From positions 1 to 60,846 of the forward strand of contig CAYRGN010000018.1 of the NCBI GenBank assembly GCA_964423865.1: a stretch of DNA of 60,846 nt. Direction: 5' to 3'. Within the stretch, counting starts at the first letter, position 1. Each line of letters begins with the position of its first letter. The position numbers and the translations under genes are program-made. Below the pieces are notes generated by a model. The model worked only from the letters and a program-made list of their open reading frames with translations, had not been told where the DNA came from and ran no database searches. Shown piece by piece: positions 24,609-32,812 of this stretch. Source of the DNA: Leadbetterella sp964423865 (GTDB lineage: Bacteria > Bacteroidota > Bacteroidia > Cytophagales > Spirosomataceae).

Positions 24609-25490
24609 ATGAAAACACAACTCATTCAACTCTCTGCCATTGCGGTATTGCTGTATGTTTTTTGTGCATTACTTCTTCTCTCCTGCAATGTTCTAAGCGG
24701 TGAAAAGGGGTATGATTTATCTTCTTCCTATACGCTTCGAGCCGGTGAAAGGGCCAAAGTGTGGTATGAAGCGGAAACGGTTAGCGTAATGCGGCCTGAA
24801 GGGGAGATCCCTGAGGTCCTGAAGGAACAGTATGTGTTACGGTCCATACCGGTAGTAAGCCGAAGCCGGGTGGAAGTAAGTATTAACCGGGCAGGCGAAG
24901 CCCGGTGGGTCATTGAGGACCTGGAGCCGGAACGCATCTTCCCGGACGGGAGGCAGGGCATTCCGCCCGATCTTTCCCCCAGGGTGACCAAAACGATTAT
25001 CGAGGGCAATCATGCCGTCTTCTACGACAGGGAAGGCAAAGCGATAAGGAGTGGCCGTATCGATATGCCGGACCTTGCCCGGGTAAACTTCTTCCTGGAG
25101 AGTGCGGGACACCCCCTGGAGGAGAAAGTTACGCGGGCGCGGGAACACGGCAGTGAAGTGCTGACACAACCCAACGGGAACCTGACTCTGAAAACCCGGA
25201 AAAGTCTGCCTGGATTTTATTCCGCTGAAGGATCTCACCCGGACGCGGGCGCCGGGAACGTGGAAATAGTGGAGCTGGTCGATACTAAGTCCAACCGGAT
25301 CGTGGCCAGCGCCCTCTACGATGCGTCGGGGAATATGCTGGAAGACACACGCCTTCAATACCGTGATGACAGCGGTCAGCTGGCCCATATCCACAGCGAG
25401 TCTATCACGACAGATCCGAACAGGGTAAAAGTGAAAAGTATCACCGATACGTATTTTGCGTATGTACACGTCATAGTTTCAGACAACTAA
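24609..25490 (+). CDS. Hypothetical lipoprotein
   Basis: A 293-residue protein I do not recognise. It starts with a hydrophobic segment ending in a lipobox (LLLLSCN, Cys at about 26), so it should be lipid-anchored. The rest is hydrophilic with beta-type alternation and no Cys. Segments such as DTKSNRIVASALYDASGNML suggest repeated beta-hairpins. It is followed after 14 bases by a secreted lipase and then by a propeller lipoprotein, with which it is probably cotranscribed. Function unknown. Confidence 0.7.
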   Translation: MKTQLIQLSAIAVLLYVFCALLLLSCNVLSGEKGYDLSSSYTLRAGERAKVWYEAETVSVMRPEGEIPEVLKEQYVLRSIPVVSRSRVEVSINRAGEARWVIEDLEPERIFPDGRQGIPPDLSPRVTKTIIEGNHAVFYDREGKAIRSGRIDMPDLARVNFFLESAGHPLEEKVTRAREHGSEVLTQPNGNLTLKTRKSLPGFYSAEGSHPDAGAGNVEIVELVDTKSNRIVASALYDASGNMLEDTRLQYRDDSGQLAHIHSESITTDPNRVKVKSITDTYFAYVHVIVSDN

Positions 25491-25504
25491 AAAATCCTTA
25501 TCCC

Positions 25505-26842
25505 ATGAAAAAGTACGTTTTGTTATTCCTCATACACGTTCTAGCGGTAGGAGCAACGGCCCAATCCACCCGGCCCGTGCACTGGGTGCACGGCTTAAAC
25601 GGTAGCAGTACCAGCTGGAGTTCACATAAAGCCGCTTTTGAAGCAGCCCGCAGAATCGACGGCTCCGCTTCCTACAACACCACCCAGTCAACCCATTACG
25701 GGGTAATCTCCTATGCCAATACCGTAAGAGCAGCGATTTCCCCCGATGCCAACGCCATCGCCATAGGCCACAGCATGGGTGGGGTTACGGTCAGGGAAAT
25801 TGCCCGGTACGACGCAGTTCACTCCACGAACACTTTTGGCGGTTTTATTACGGCCGGCGCCCCATTAACTGGCGCCAGGATACTCAATAACATCGCCAAC
25901 GGCTCCGCGGAAAATTTCATCCTTACCGGAATCGATGAAATTGTGAGCGGTCCGGCAACCGCGCTCGGCTTATACAGTTTTTTTGTTGCCGGAGAGCCGG
26001 TCATTTCTTCCGCATTACTCATTAAGAGTATCCGAAAAGGAATTTTGAAATTTTTTATGGGGAGCTTTGACTTTCCCCTGAATAATGCCAATGCCATTAG
26101 TGCATTTGGCGCGCAAACTTACGATGATCTCAAAGAAGGCAGCGCTTACATGACCGACATCAATTCATTTGCAGGTCCGTATAAAAACCGTTTATATATT
26201 TATGGAAATGAAAGTAGTCCGATTCACTGGAGGTTGGCGTCCTCCGCGCAAAAAAGTGCAAACGGAACACCCTGGGCTTCCAACGATGATACCTATTTTG
26301 TAGATTTGGCCGCTAACTTCCGGTCGGTTTACCATACGCAGAATAACCTCAATATCGCGCTCGCGGTCTTTGGTTACAGTACACTTAACTTCGCCGCTGC
26401 CGCGGTCCATACCTATATGGCGGCCCAGTGGAGAAAGGGAAGAAACTGGCTGGATTTGTCGGAGTCGTACTGGGCGGGGCTGATCGGTGCCCATGGAACT
26501 ACGTATTACGCGGGCACTATTGATACCTATGAAAACCAGTGTGATTTGCCTCAGTATGAAGAGTGTTTTGGAAATGGCGATGATCCTGTGACAGTAGATT
26601 GTGAAGATTGCACGGTGATTCCTGTTACGCTCCCTATCTGGCTTCCTACTCAAACAGGTAGCGATGGGTTAGTAGCGGTTTACGCTCAGTTGGCGGAGGG
26701 TACACCCTGGGCGGTATCTACAGACCGTACCTACCAGGCGGTCGATGTTAATCACATGGAGATGCGGGGGCATACCCAAATCACAGCAGCAATAAACTGG
26801 GCATTTAATCGTTCGGATTTTTTTAAGACAGACCCATGGTAA
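25505..26842 (+). CDS. Secreted alpha/beta-hydrolase, PGAP1/lipase-like
   Basis: A 445-residue protein with an N-terminal signal peptide (MKKYVLLFLIHVLAVGATAQ). The oxyanion region VHWVHGLNGSSTSW and nucleophile elbow AIGHSMGG (Ser about 90) define a lipase-like hydrolase. The acid is probably in GSDGLVAVYAQL and the histidine in DVNHMEMRGH near the C-terminus, which completes a Ser-Asp-His triad. A Cys-rich insert (YEECFGNG, DCEDCTVIP) lies at about 350-375. It would act on esters or amides in the periplasm or outside. Its last 7 bases overlap the next gene. Confidence 0.8.
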   Translation: MKKYVLLFLIHVLAVGATAQSTRPVHWVHGLNGSSTSWSSHKAAFEAARRIDGSASYNTTQSTHYGVISYANTVRAAISPDANAIAIGHSMGGVTVREIARYDAVHSTNTFGGFITAGAPLTGARILNNIANGSAENFILTGIDEIVSGPATALGLYSFFVAGEPVISSALLIKSIRKGILKFFMGSFDFPLNNANAISAFGAQTYDDLKEGSAYMTDINSFAGPYKNRLYIYGNESSPIHWRLASSAQKSANGTPWASNDDTYFVDLAANFRSVYHTQNNLNIALAVFGYSTLNFAAAAVHTYMAAQWRKGRNWLDLSESYWAGLIGAHGTTYYAGTIDTYENQCDLPQYEECFGNGDDPVTVDCEDCTVIPVTLPIWLPTQTGSDGLVAVYAQLAEGTPWAVSTDRTYQAVDVNHMEMRGHTQITAAINWAFNRSDFFKTDPW

Positions 26843-28137
26843 TCAGAATGATATGTTTTCTTGTCGCCCTTTTCTTGATGGGGTGCAGGGAAGAGTGGAA
26901 AGAAGAATTTTATCCTGACGGGGCCCTTTCTACCAGGAAGCCCTTGTGGAAGACCTCCGTGTATGCGCATCCTTACCTGGCCGCGGGGGTGAGTATAGGT
27001 CCCGTGGTGTTCCGCGACGGAGTGGTTATGGGGAAAGCTACAGGAGTTCCTGCCGCGGATGGGGGGGCGAGGGAAAGGCCGGGATTAATCCTTCTGGACA
27101 GTGAAACCGGGAAGATTCGGTGGGAATGGAATGATTTTATGTACGATCGGGAGAGCCTGTTTTTGGTAGGAACGTATGTCTATGACCGCCTGATGGTATT
27201 TCATAATGGTCCGAGAACCTATTGTATCGACCTGGAGACGGGACAGACTCATTGGAAGAAGTGGAAAAAAGATTCGGTCAGCGCCGCCACGAAAGAAATA
27301 GCCGGCATAGGCTACAGGTATTTTTATACCGGGAGGCCCTGGTATGAAGATAGCCTGGATTATCAGCCCAATAAACTCTATGAAGGGAACATTTTAAGTC
27401 CTGTTCCGGAAGTGGAAGTCGTGAACCCTCAGCTTCCCAGAGAATATTTTGGGGTGACGCCTATTCCCAGAGGGGCTACTTTCTTTCGGCCTACCGTCTT
27501 GGAGGGCGATACGGTCATGGTAGTGGCTTACCAGGTACCCACAAAAGACGCGGAGTACAATGTGATCAAAACTGTGTTCGGCCTTTATAACCTCAATAAG
27601 AAGGAATGGATTTACCAAGACCGGGTGTTGTTAGAACCCCAGCAGGGTGGGGTGGTAGACTGGTGTCCGGTGCTATACGAAGGGAAGATCTACTGGAATG
27701 CCAACCGTGATATCGTATGCAATGATTTACGTACGGGGGAGGAAATCTGGAGAAAGTCCTTTCCGCAGGATTTCCTGTTTACTTCGCTCATCATAGCGGA
27801 AAATAAAGTGATCGCCAACAATGAAGACACCTGGCTATACGCGATGGACGTAAACAGTGGAGCCGAGCTATGGAAGACGAAGTCTTCGGGTACCAGTTCT
27901 CACCTGGTTTATCTCGATGGTTACCTGTATTACATTGGCGGTGGCGACGGTCTGTTACATGCAGTAGAGGTGTCGAGCGGGAAAACGCTCTGGAAGCTGA
28001 GTTCTCCGGATGTTAAAGAAGACAGTCGTGCGTATTTTTTCGGGGGAATATCCGGAGTTCCGGCGAAAAACGGGAGAAAAGGGCGCATTATGGCCAATAC
28101 CGGCCGGAATGTGTACTGTTATGAAGCAATACGATAA
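26836..28137 (+). CDS. PQQ-like beta-propeller lipoprotein
   Basis: A 433-residue lipoprotein (lipobox LFLMGC, Cys about 17) with repeated propeller-blade motifs: LLDSETGKIRWEW, CIDLETGQTHWKKW, CNDLRTGEEIWRKS, AMDVNSGAELWKT and AVEVSSGKTLWKLS. The fold is that of BamB-like or quinoprotein propellers, but no PQQ-binding or metal residues are evident, so it is more likely a binding scaffold. It overlaps the lipase stop by 7 bases and is followed by a strong bidirectional terminator. Confidence 0.75.
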   Translation: MVIRMICFLVALFLMGCREEWKEEFYPDGALSTRKPLWKTSVYAHPYLAAGVSIGPVVFRDGVVMGKATGVPAADGGARERPGLILLDSETGKIRWEWNDFMYDRESLFLVGTYVYDRLMVFHNGPRTYCIDLETGQTHWKKWKKDSVSAATKEIAGIGYRYFYTGRPWYEDSLDYQPNKLYEGNILSPVPEVEVVNPQLPREYFGVTPIPRGATFFRPTVLEGDTVMVVAYQVPTKDAEYNVIKTVFGLYNLNKKEWIYQDRVLLEPQQGGVVDWCPVLYEGKIYWNANRDIVCNDLRTGEEIWRKSFPQDFLFTSLIIAENKVIANNEDTWLYAMDVNSGAELWKTKSSGTSSHLVYLDGYLYYIGGGDGLLHAVEVSSGKTLWKLSSPDVKEDSRAYFFGGISGVPAKNGRKGRIMANTGRNVYCYEAIR

Positions 28138-28151
28138 AAGAGGAAGCCGGT

Positions 28152-28192
28152 AAAAAGTAACGGTTTGCCACTACGACAAACCGTTACTTTTT
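28152..28192. terminator. Bidirectional intrinsic terminator
   Basis: AAAAAGTAACGGTTTG (28152-28167) and its perfect complement (28177-28192) form a 16-bp stem with a 9-base loop, with A on one side and T on the other. It lies between the convergent propeller lipoprotein and TonB receptor genes and can serve both strands. Confidence 0.9.
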
Positions 28193-28256
28193 AATCTGCA
28201 TCCGGGTAATATACCGCCCGGACTTTTGGCGCGACTTTAATGAAAGGATTAGTTCC

Positions 28257-30809
28257 TTAGAAGGAATAACGAAGTGTAACGCCGTAGGTTCGAGGGTCGC
28301 CCAGGATACCGGCATACTGTCCGTAACTGCCCGGCGCGGCCAGTAATTGCTCGTAGTAGTCGGTATTGGTCAGGTTTCTGCTCCATACGAAAAAGGTAAT
28401 GCCGTTGGAGGCCCGGAAACCGGCGCGTGCGTTCACCAGGGCGTACCCGCTAATGTTCAGGTATTGGGACGGCGACGGACTGGAAGAAAACTCTGACCGG
28501 TAAAATACATCGGCTCCCAGAAAGTAGTTGCCCCGGAGGTCAATCAGGCTGCCTTTCCGGGCCGCTTCCGCTCCTAGTGATCCTGCCCACTTGGAGATGC
28601 CGGGAAGGCGTCCGCCCGAGATATCTTTGAAGGCCTGGGTGCCGCCCACTTCCTCCAAAGGCACGGGGGCATTGGTGAATTTTACGTATTTTCCGTCGGT
28701 GTAGGCGAGGGCCGCATTCAAGCGAAGGGAGTTTCCTAACGACAGGTTTCCGTCTATTTCCGCTCCGCGCACCCGTACCTGTTCTGCGTTAGCCAGGTAA
28801 CCGCGGTTCACACCGGGTTCCGGTGTTTGTACCTGGGTCTGGAAATCGCGGATATCGGTTTGGTAGATGGTAAAGTTGAGTACAGCATTCTTTCCGGGGT
28901 TGGTTTTCACGCCCAGCTCTTTATGGTGGACGGCCTCCGGTTTAACCTGGGCCAGTTCCAGTAAGACCTGACCGTTAGCGGTAGGTAAACCGCCTACGTT
29001 TACGCCAACAGGTTTGTAGCTTACCGAATACGTACCAAAGGCATTGGCTTTGGCATTCAGTCGGTATTGCAGGGAAAGCTGTCCGGAGAAATTTCCTTCC
29101 ACGGCATCGGTAGCAAACGACTGATCGTTGTACACTGCGTTTTTCAGAGCCAGTAACGCCGGATCCGTCGTTTCCAGTCCACCGTAACGCTTGCGGTCGT
29201 AATTCACGGTTTTACGGTCATAATTGTACCGGAGGCCTGGGAGGAGATGAAGTTTGGGTAGGATTTCCCAGTCGATTTGCGTGTAAGCAGCCAGTCCGGT
29301 ACTTTGGATGCTATAAGTGGTTTTGATGCCGTAGTTATCGAACAGCCCGGGGGTAGTCCACAGTTCGCTGGCAGAATTCTGAGCGAAGCGCCATTGTGCT
29401 GCTCCCGCTTCTTCGGTATGCACCGGATCGGTCTTCAGGTCTTGCCAGAGCCCGAAAAGACCGATAACCCCGCTAATCTTTTCGTTCAGTTTTCCGGAGT
29501 AACGGAATTCCTGGGACCACTGTTCATGAAAGGAATTACCGGCCGAGACGGTAAAGACGGGTAGCCCGGTGTAATCACGGTCGTTTAGGGGTACCCACTG
29601 CCAATAGCGGTAAGCGCTGGTGGAGGTCAGCGTGCCGTTTCCGATTTTAAGATCGGCATTCAGGGAAACACCGCCCAGTTGGTTGTCGGCTTTGGATCGG
29701 GTATCCAGGTCTACTTTCCTTTCAAACGCGCTTTGATACGGAACCTCATACCCCAGGTCTCGGATGATGGCATTGAACTGCCTGTAAGCGGCCCGCTGCG
29801 TGGTGACTACTCCCGCGATTCCCCACCCGTAACCGTTGGGCTTCTGGTCGGTAAAATCGCCTGCCACCAAAATTTTGAGGCGGTCAGACGGAGTATACAG
29901 AAGTTGTCCTCTTACGCCCAGGTTATTGATGTCGTTGATATCAGAATCCGTGGCTACATTGTACAGGGTGCCGTTTCGCTGTGTACCGGAAAATGACACC
30001 CGGGCGGCAACTTTTTCCCCTAGCGGACCGGTCAGGGAAGTTTTGGCCTGAATATAGCCGTAGTTGCCGTAACTGACTTCGAAAGTACCTCCTGGTCTGA
30101 ACTCGGGAAGCCTTGATGTGATATTAAATGCCCCGGAAGTGGTGTTTTTACCGAACAAGGTTCCCTGGGGGCCACGGAGTACTTCCACCTGTTCAATATC
30201 GATAAAATCCAGGGCTGTAGCCGCCGGCCGGGCAAGGTATACGCCGTCCAGGTAAAAACCCACGCCCGGGTCGATTCCGTCGTTCGTCAGGCCGTAGGTA
30301 GAGCCCAGTCCCCGAATATTGAGCGTCGTATTACGCGGGTTGGAGGCATACAGCTGAACGGTAGGCACCAGTTCTTTCAATCGGTTGACATTAAAGGCTC
30401 CGGCATCTTCTATGGCTACCCCCCTCACAATGGATATGGGTATGGGTACTTCCTGGATTTTTTCAGCCCGCCGCCTGGAGGTTACTACCACTTCACGGAG
30501 CGATGCCTCGGTAGACTCAAGGTCTATCTCTACCTTGTCGGAGGAGGTCGGGAACTCCAGGGTTTTGTACCCTACAGAACGAATGATGAGCGTAAAAGGA
30601 AGCGTTTGGCCTGTGGTCAGGGTGAACTCCCCATTGATATCGGTGATGGCGCCGTTGGTTACCCCAAGTATAGTGACGCTGGCGCCGGTGACGGGTTCCC
30701 TGGAGACCTTGTCGCGGACCACCCCACGGATTTCGGCATTAATCAGAGGCGTTTTCTGAGCATAGCCGCTGGTGTATACCAGGGCAAGAAGAATAAAGAT
30801 GTTTTTCAT
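28257..30809 (-). CDS. TonB-dependent outer-membrane receptor with carboxypeptidase-regulatory-like N-domain
   Basis: An 850-residue receptor. It has a signal peptide (MKNIFILLALVYTSGYAQ), a CarboxypepD_reg-like domain (about 25-105, TGASVTILGVTNGAITDING), a TonB-box region (LREVVVTSRR), a plug (VQLYASNPRNTTLNIRGLGS, LRGPQGTLFGKNTTSGAFNI) and a 22-strand-type barrel ending in the aromatic YGVTLRYSF. It imports a substrate across the outer membrane with TonB energy. No SusD partner follows, so it is FecA-like rather than a glycan SusC. The neighbouring permease and the sulfur genes suggest a sulfur source such as sulfonates or sulfate esters, but this is inference. Confidence 0.9.
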   Translation of the reverse strand: MKNIFILLALVYTSGYAQKTPLINAEIRGVVRDKVSREPVTGASVTILGVTNGAITDINGEFTLTTGQTLPFTLIIRSVGYKTLEFPTSSDKVEIDLESTEASLREVVVTSRRRAEKIQEVPIPISIVRGVAIEDAGAFNVNRLKELVPTVQLYASNPRNTTLNIRGLGSTYGLTNDGIDPGVGFYLDGVYLARPAATALDFIDIEQVEVLRGPQGTLFGKNTTSGAFNITSRLPEFRPGGTFEVSYGNYGYIQAKTSLTGPLGEKVAARVSFSGTQRNGTLYNVATDSDINDINNLGVRGQLLYTPSDRLKILVAGDFTDQKPNGYGWGIAGVVTTQRAAYRQFNAIIRDLGYEVPYQSAFERKVDLDTRSKADNQLGGVSLNADLKIGNGTLTSTSAYRYWQWVPLNDRDYTGLPVFTVSAGNSFHEQWSQEFRYSGKLNEKISGVIGLFGLWQDLKTDPVHTEEAGAAQWRFAQNSASELWTTPGLFDNYGIKTTYSIQSTGLAAYTQIDWEILPKLHLLPGLRYNYDRKTVNYDRKRYGGLETTDPALLALKNAVYNDQSFATDAVEGNFSGQLSLQYRLNAKANAFGTYSVSYKPVGVNVGGLPTANGQVLLELAQVKPEAVHHKELGVKTNPGKNAVLNFTIYQTDIRDFQTQVQTPEPGVNRGYLANAEQVRVRGAEIDGNLSLGNSLRLNAALAYTDGKYVKFTNAPVPLEEVGGTQAFKDISGGRLPGISKWAGSLGAEAARKGSLIDLRGNYFLGADVFYRSEFSSSPSPSQYLNISGYALVNARAGFRASNGITFFVWSRNLTNTDYYEQLLAAPGSYGQYAGILGDPRTYGVTLRYSF

Positions 30810-30914
30810 AAGAACGGTAATTTGATTATGTAAATAATATAGTTAATCCATAGATTTTATATAGTAAAGAATTGTATTTTTATACCTTCCTTTATTAGGG
30901 TTTTATTTTTCAGT

Positions 30915-31811
30915 TTAAAAGATCCCGAGAGCCAGCATGAAGGTTCTCAGGCTAGTAATGATAATGACGGTTCCTACAAAGATAAACATGGGTTTTACAG
31001 GGATTTTTCTTACCATAAAAGCGGCAATAGGAGCCGCGATAACGCCACCGAGTATCAATCCGAGGATGATCTGCCAGTGCCCGAAGCCCATAACGAAAAT
31101 GAAGGTCATGGAACTGGCGAACGACACAAAAAACTCAGTAAGGTTCACAGAACCGATGGTATAAACCGGGTTTCTGCCATTGGCGATCAGGGTAGAACTC
31201 ACGATGGGCCCCCAGCCTCCGCCTCCCATGGAGTCGAGAAAACCGCCGGCGCCGGCCAGAAGACCCAGGCGTTTGATAGGTTTTTTCTTTTGCTTTTTCG
31301 CCGCTACTTTCAGGATAATCCTGATCCCGAGATAGAGGGTATAGGCAGCCACTGCCGGACGAATAAACTGGTTGTATTCCTCCAGGGAAGACACCAGATA
31401 AGCCCCTACGATGGCACCCATCACGCCCGGAAGCAAAAGGTAACGGAACAGCTTTTTGTTGACATTGCCAAAGGTGAGGTGGCTCAGGCCCGAGGCGCCG
31501 CTGGTAAAGATTTCAGAGGTATGCACACTCGCGCTGGCCGCGGCAGGACTAAGTCCTGTGGCCATCAGAAAGCTGGTGGCGCTCACTCCATAGGCCATGC
31601 CCAGAGAGCCGTCTATCATCTGGGCCACAAACCCCGCTGCCATATAAATCAGAATGCTGCTGTCTAGCGAATCCCACAAATTGATTAATTGTCCCTTGAA
31701 CCACACGGTTGGGAAAAAACTGAAGAGAATATGGCCCGCGATCATCCACCCTAAAATAGTTAAGAGCTGAAACAGCCGGTACTTCCAAATCTTCCTGGTA
31801 TCAGGACGCAT
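30915..31811 (-). CDS. Sulfite exporter TauE/SafE family permease
   Basis: A 298-residue membrane protein of about eight helices with the two TauE repeats: IDGSLGMAYGVSATSFLMAT with SVHTSEIFTSGASGLSHL, and GFLDSMGGGGWGPIVSSTLI with SVNLTEFFVS. Family members move sulfite, sulfoacetate or other organosulfur anions. Placement beside a TonB receptor and near cys genes, plus an upstream motif shared with the sulfite reductase, supports a sulfur role. Transport direction cannot be told. Confidence 0.88.
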   Translation of the reverse strand: MRPDTRKIWKYRLFQLLTILGWMIAGHILFSFFPTVWFKGQLINLWDSLDSSILIYMAAGFVAQMIDGSLGMAYGVSATSFLMATGLSPAAASASVHTSEIFTSGASGLSHLTFGNVNKKLFRYLLLPGVMGAIVGAYLVSSLEEYNQFIRPAVAAYTLYLGIRIILKVAAKKQKKKPIKRLGLLAGAGGFLDSMGGGGWGPIVSSTLIANGRNPVYTIGSVNLTEFFVSFASSMTFIFVMGFGHWQIILGLILGGVIAAPIAAFMVRKIPVKPMFIFVGTVIIITSLRTFMLALGIF

Positions 31812-31834
31812 AGGGTATCATTTAATTTGAGCAG

Positions 31835-31842
31835 CAAGTTTA
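31835..31842 (-). promoter_or_regulatory. Weak -7 box (TAAACTTG) of the TauE/SafE gene
   Basis: TAAACTTG on the - strand differs at one base from TAnnTTTG, 24 bases before the ATG at 31811. It overlaps the left arm of a perfect 7-bp inverted repeat, TTTACAA-N7-TTGTAAA at 31839-31859. Confidence 0.3.
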
Positions 31843-31856
31843 CAACATAAAATTGT

Positions 31857-31881
31857 AAAGTCTACTGAAATTATAGACTTT
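31857..31881. promoter_or_regulatory. Operator-like inverted repeat upstream of the TauE/SafE permease
   Basis: AAAGTCTA (31857-31864) and TAGACTTT (31874-31881) are perfect reverse complements 9 bases apart. The - strand reading AAGTCTATAATTTCAGTAGA matches the site before the sulfite reductase at 16 of 20 positions. The region 31882-32047 is otherwise A/T-rich with a possible + strand -7 box TATATTTG at 31968-31975. Confidence 0.45.
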
Positions 31882-32047
31882 ATTTGAAAATTTATATCTG
31901 AACTTTGAATTGTAAAATTTTAAAGAATTTTTATGTAATTATATAAAGAAAAATTTGTATTATTGTATATATTTGTAACTCCAACCATAGCAGAGGGGGG
32001 GAGAGAGTTTATAAGTTTATGTGGAGGAAGTTTTTGGCTTTAAAATT

Positions 32048-32749
32048 ATGGTTGTAAATTTCAGGGATAATACGGAAGAGCTTTTAATAGAACGGCTATT
32101 CAGGGGGTTTAATCACTTTAGAATGGTGGATTGGGCCCGTACTGTGCTTAACTCAGGCAGCTATGCCGAGAGTGTGCTTATTTTAGCAGGTATGGAAAAA
32201 GCAACAGGTGAAGAAATTGAGAAATATTTCCTGAGAAGTATAGAGGAACTGGAACTGAATATTCCGAAAGATATCCGCTCTCAGCTGCAGGAGTACGCCC
32301 ACCGGGTAGCGCTTGGGGTACTTCGTGGAGAGTTGTGCCAGGATTATGGCTTTTTGCAGATGCTCAAGGTGGCGAAAGTATCGGATCGGGATTTCCGTTA
32401 TTCGGGCTTTTCAGACATTGAAGAAGACTTGGATAATCTTTTTTATGGGCGGGAAACCAAAAGGGAAGGACTTACCCTGGAAAATCAGAAGGCCTATATC
32501 CGGGAAGAGTTCCGGCTCTTCTCCGCCATGGAAATGCTGGAAATTCCTTTGGCTGACCGCCAGCAGGAATATTGCCTCATTTGCGGACGCCTGTCTACTC
32601 CGTATCCCCGGAAAAAGTATTCCATCAGCCGGCCGTTCATCTACCATGTACTCTGTTGCGATCATTGCGAATCGGAGCGACTGAAACCGGCCTCTCAGCA
32701 TTTTGTAAAGCGAAAAATCATCCAAAGTTTTCAGACCCGCAAGCAATGA
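32048..32749 (+). CDS. Hypothetical protein with C-terminal zinc-ribbon-like cysteines
   Basis: A protein of 233 residues from the ATG at 32048 (a GTG at 32021 would add nine). I do not recognise it. The N-terminal two-thirds is helical and charged. The C-terminal third has CLICGRL and, 27 residues on, CCDHCESE, two CxxC-type knuckles that could bind one zinc, followed by a basic end (FVKRKIIQSFQTRKQ). It could bind nucleic acid or a protein, but there is no direct evidence. Possible -7 box TATATTTG at 31968-31975. Confidence 0.6.
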   Translation: MVVNFRDNTEELLIERLFRGFNHFRMVDWARTVLNSGSYAESVLILAGMEKATGEEIEKYFLRSIEELELNIPKDIRSQLQEYAHRVALGVLRGELCQDYGFLQMLKVAKVSDRDFRYSGFSDIEEDLDNLFYGRETKREGLTLENQKAYIREEFRLFSAMEMLEIPLADRQQEYCLICGRLSTPYPRKKYSISRPFIYHVLCCDHCESERLKPASQHFVKRKIIQSFQTRKQ

Positions 32750-32812
32750 CGGTGCGGCGATGTATTAAACTTATTCCCGCTGGAAAGTGTTCTTGGTGAA
32801 AAGCGCAAAACA

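Noticed and set aside
28257..31811. SusC/SusD polysaccharide utilisation locus
   Set aside because: There is no SusD-like lipoprotein, glycosidase or sulfatase next to the TonB receptor; its neighbour is a TauE/SafE permease.
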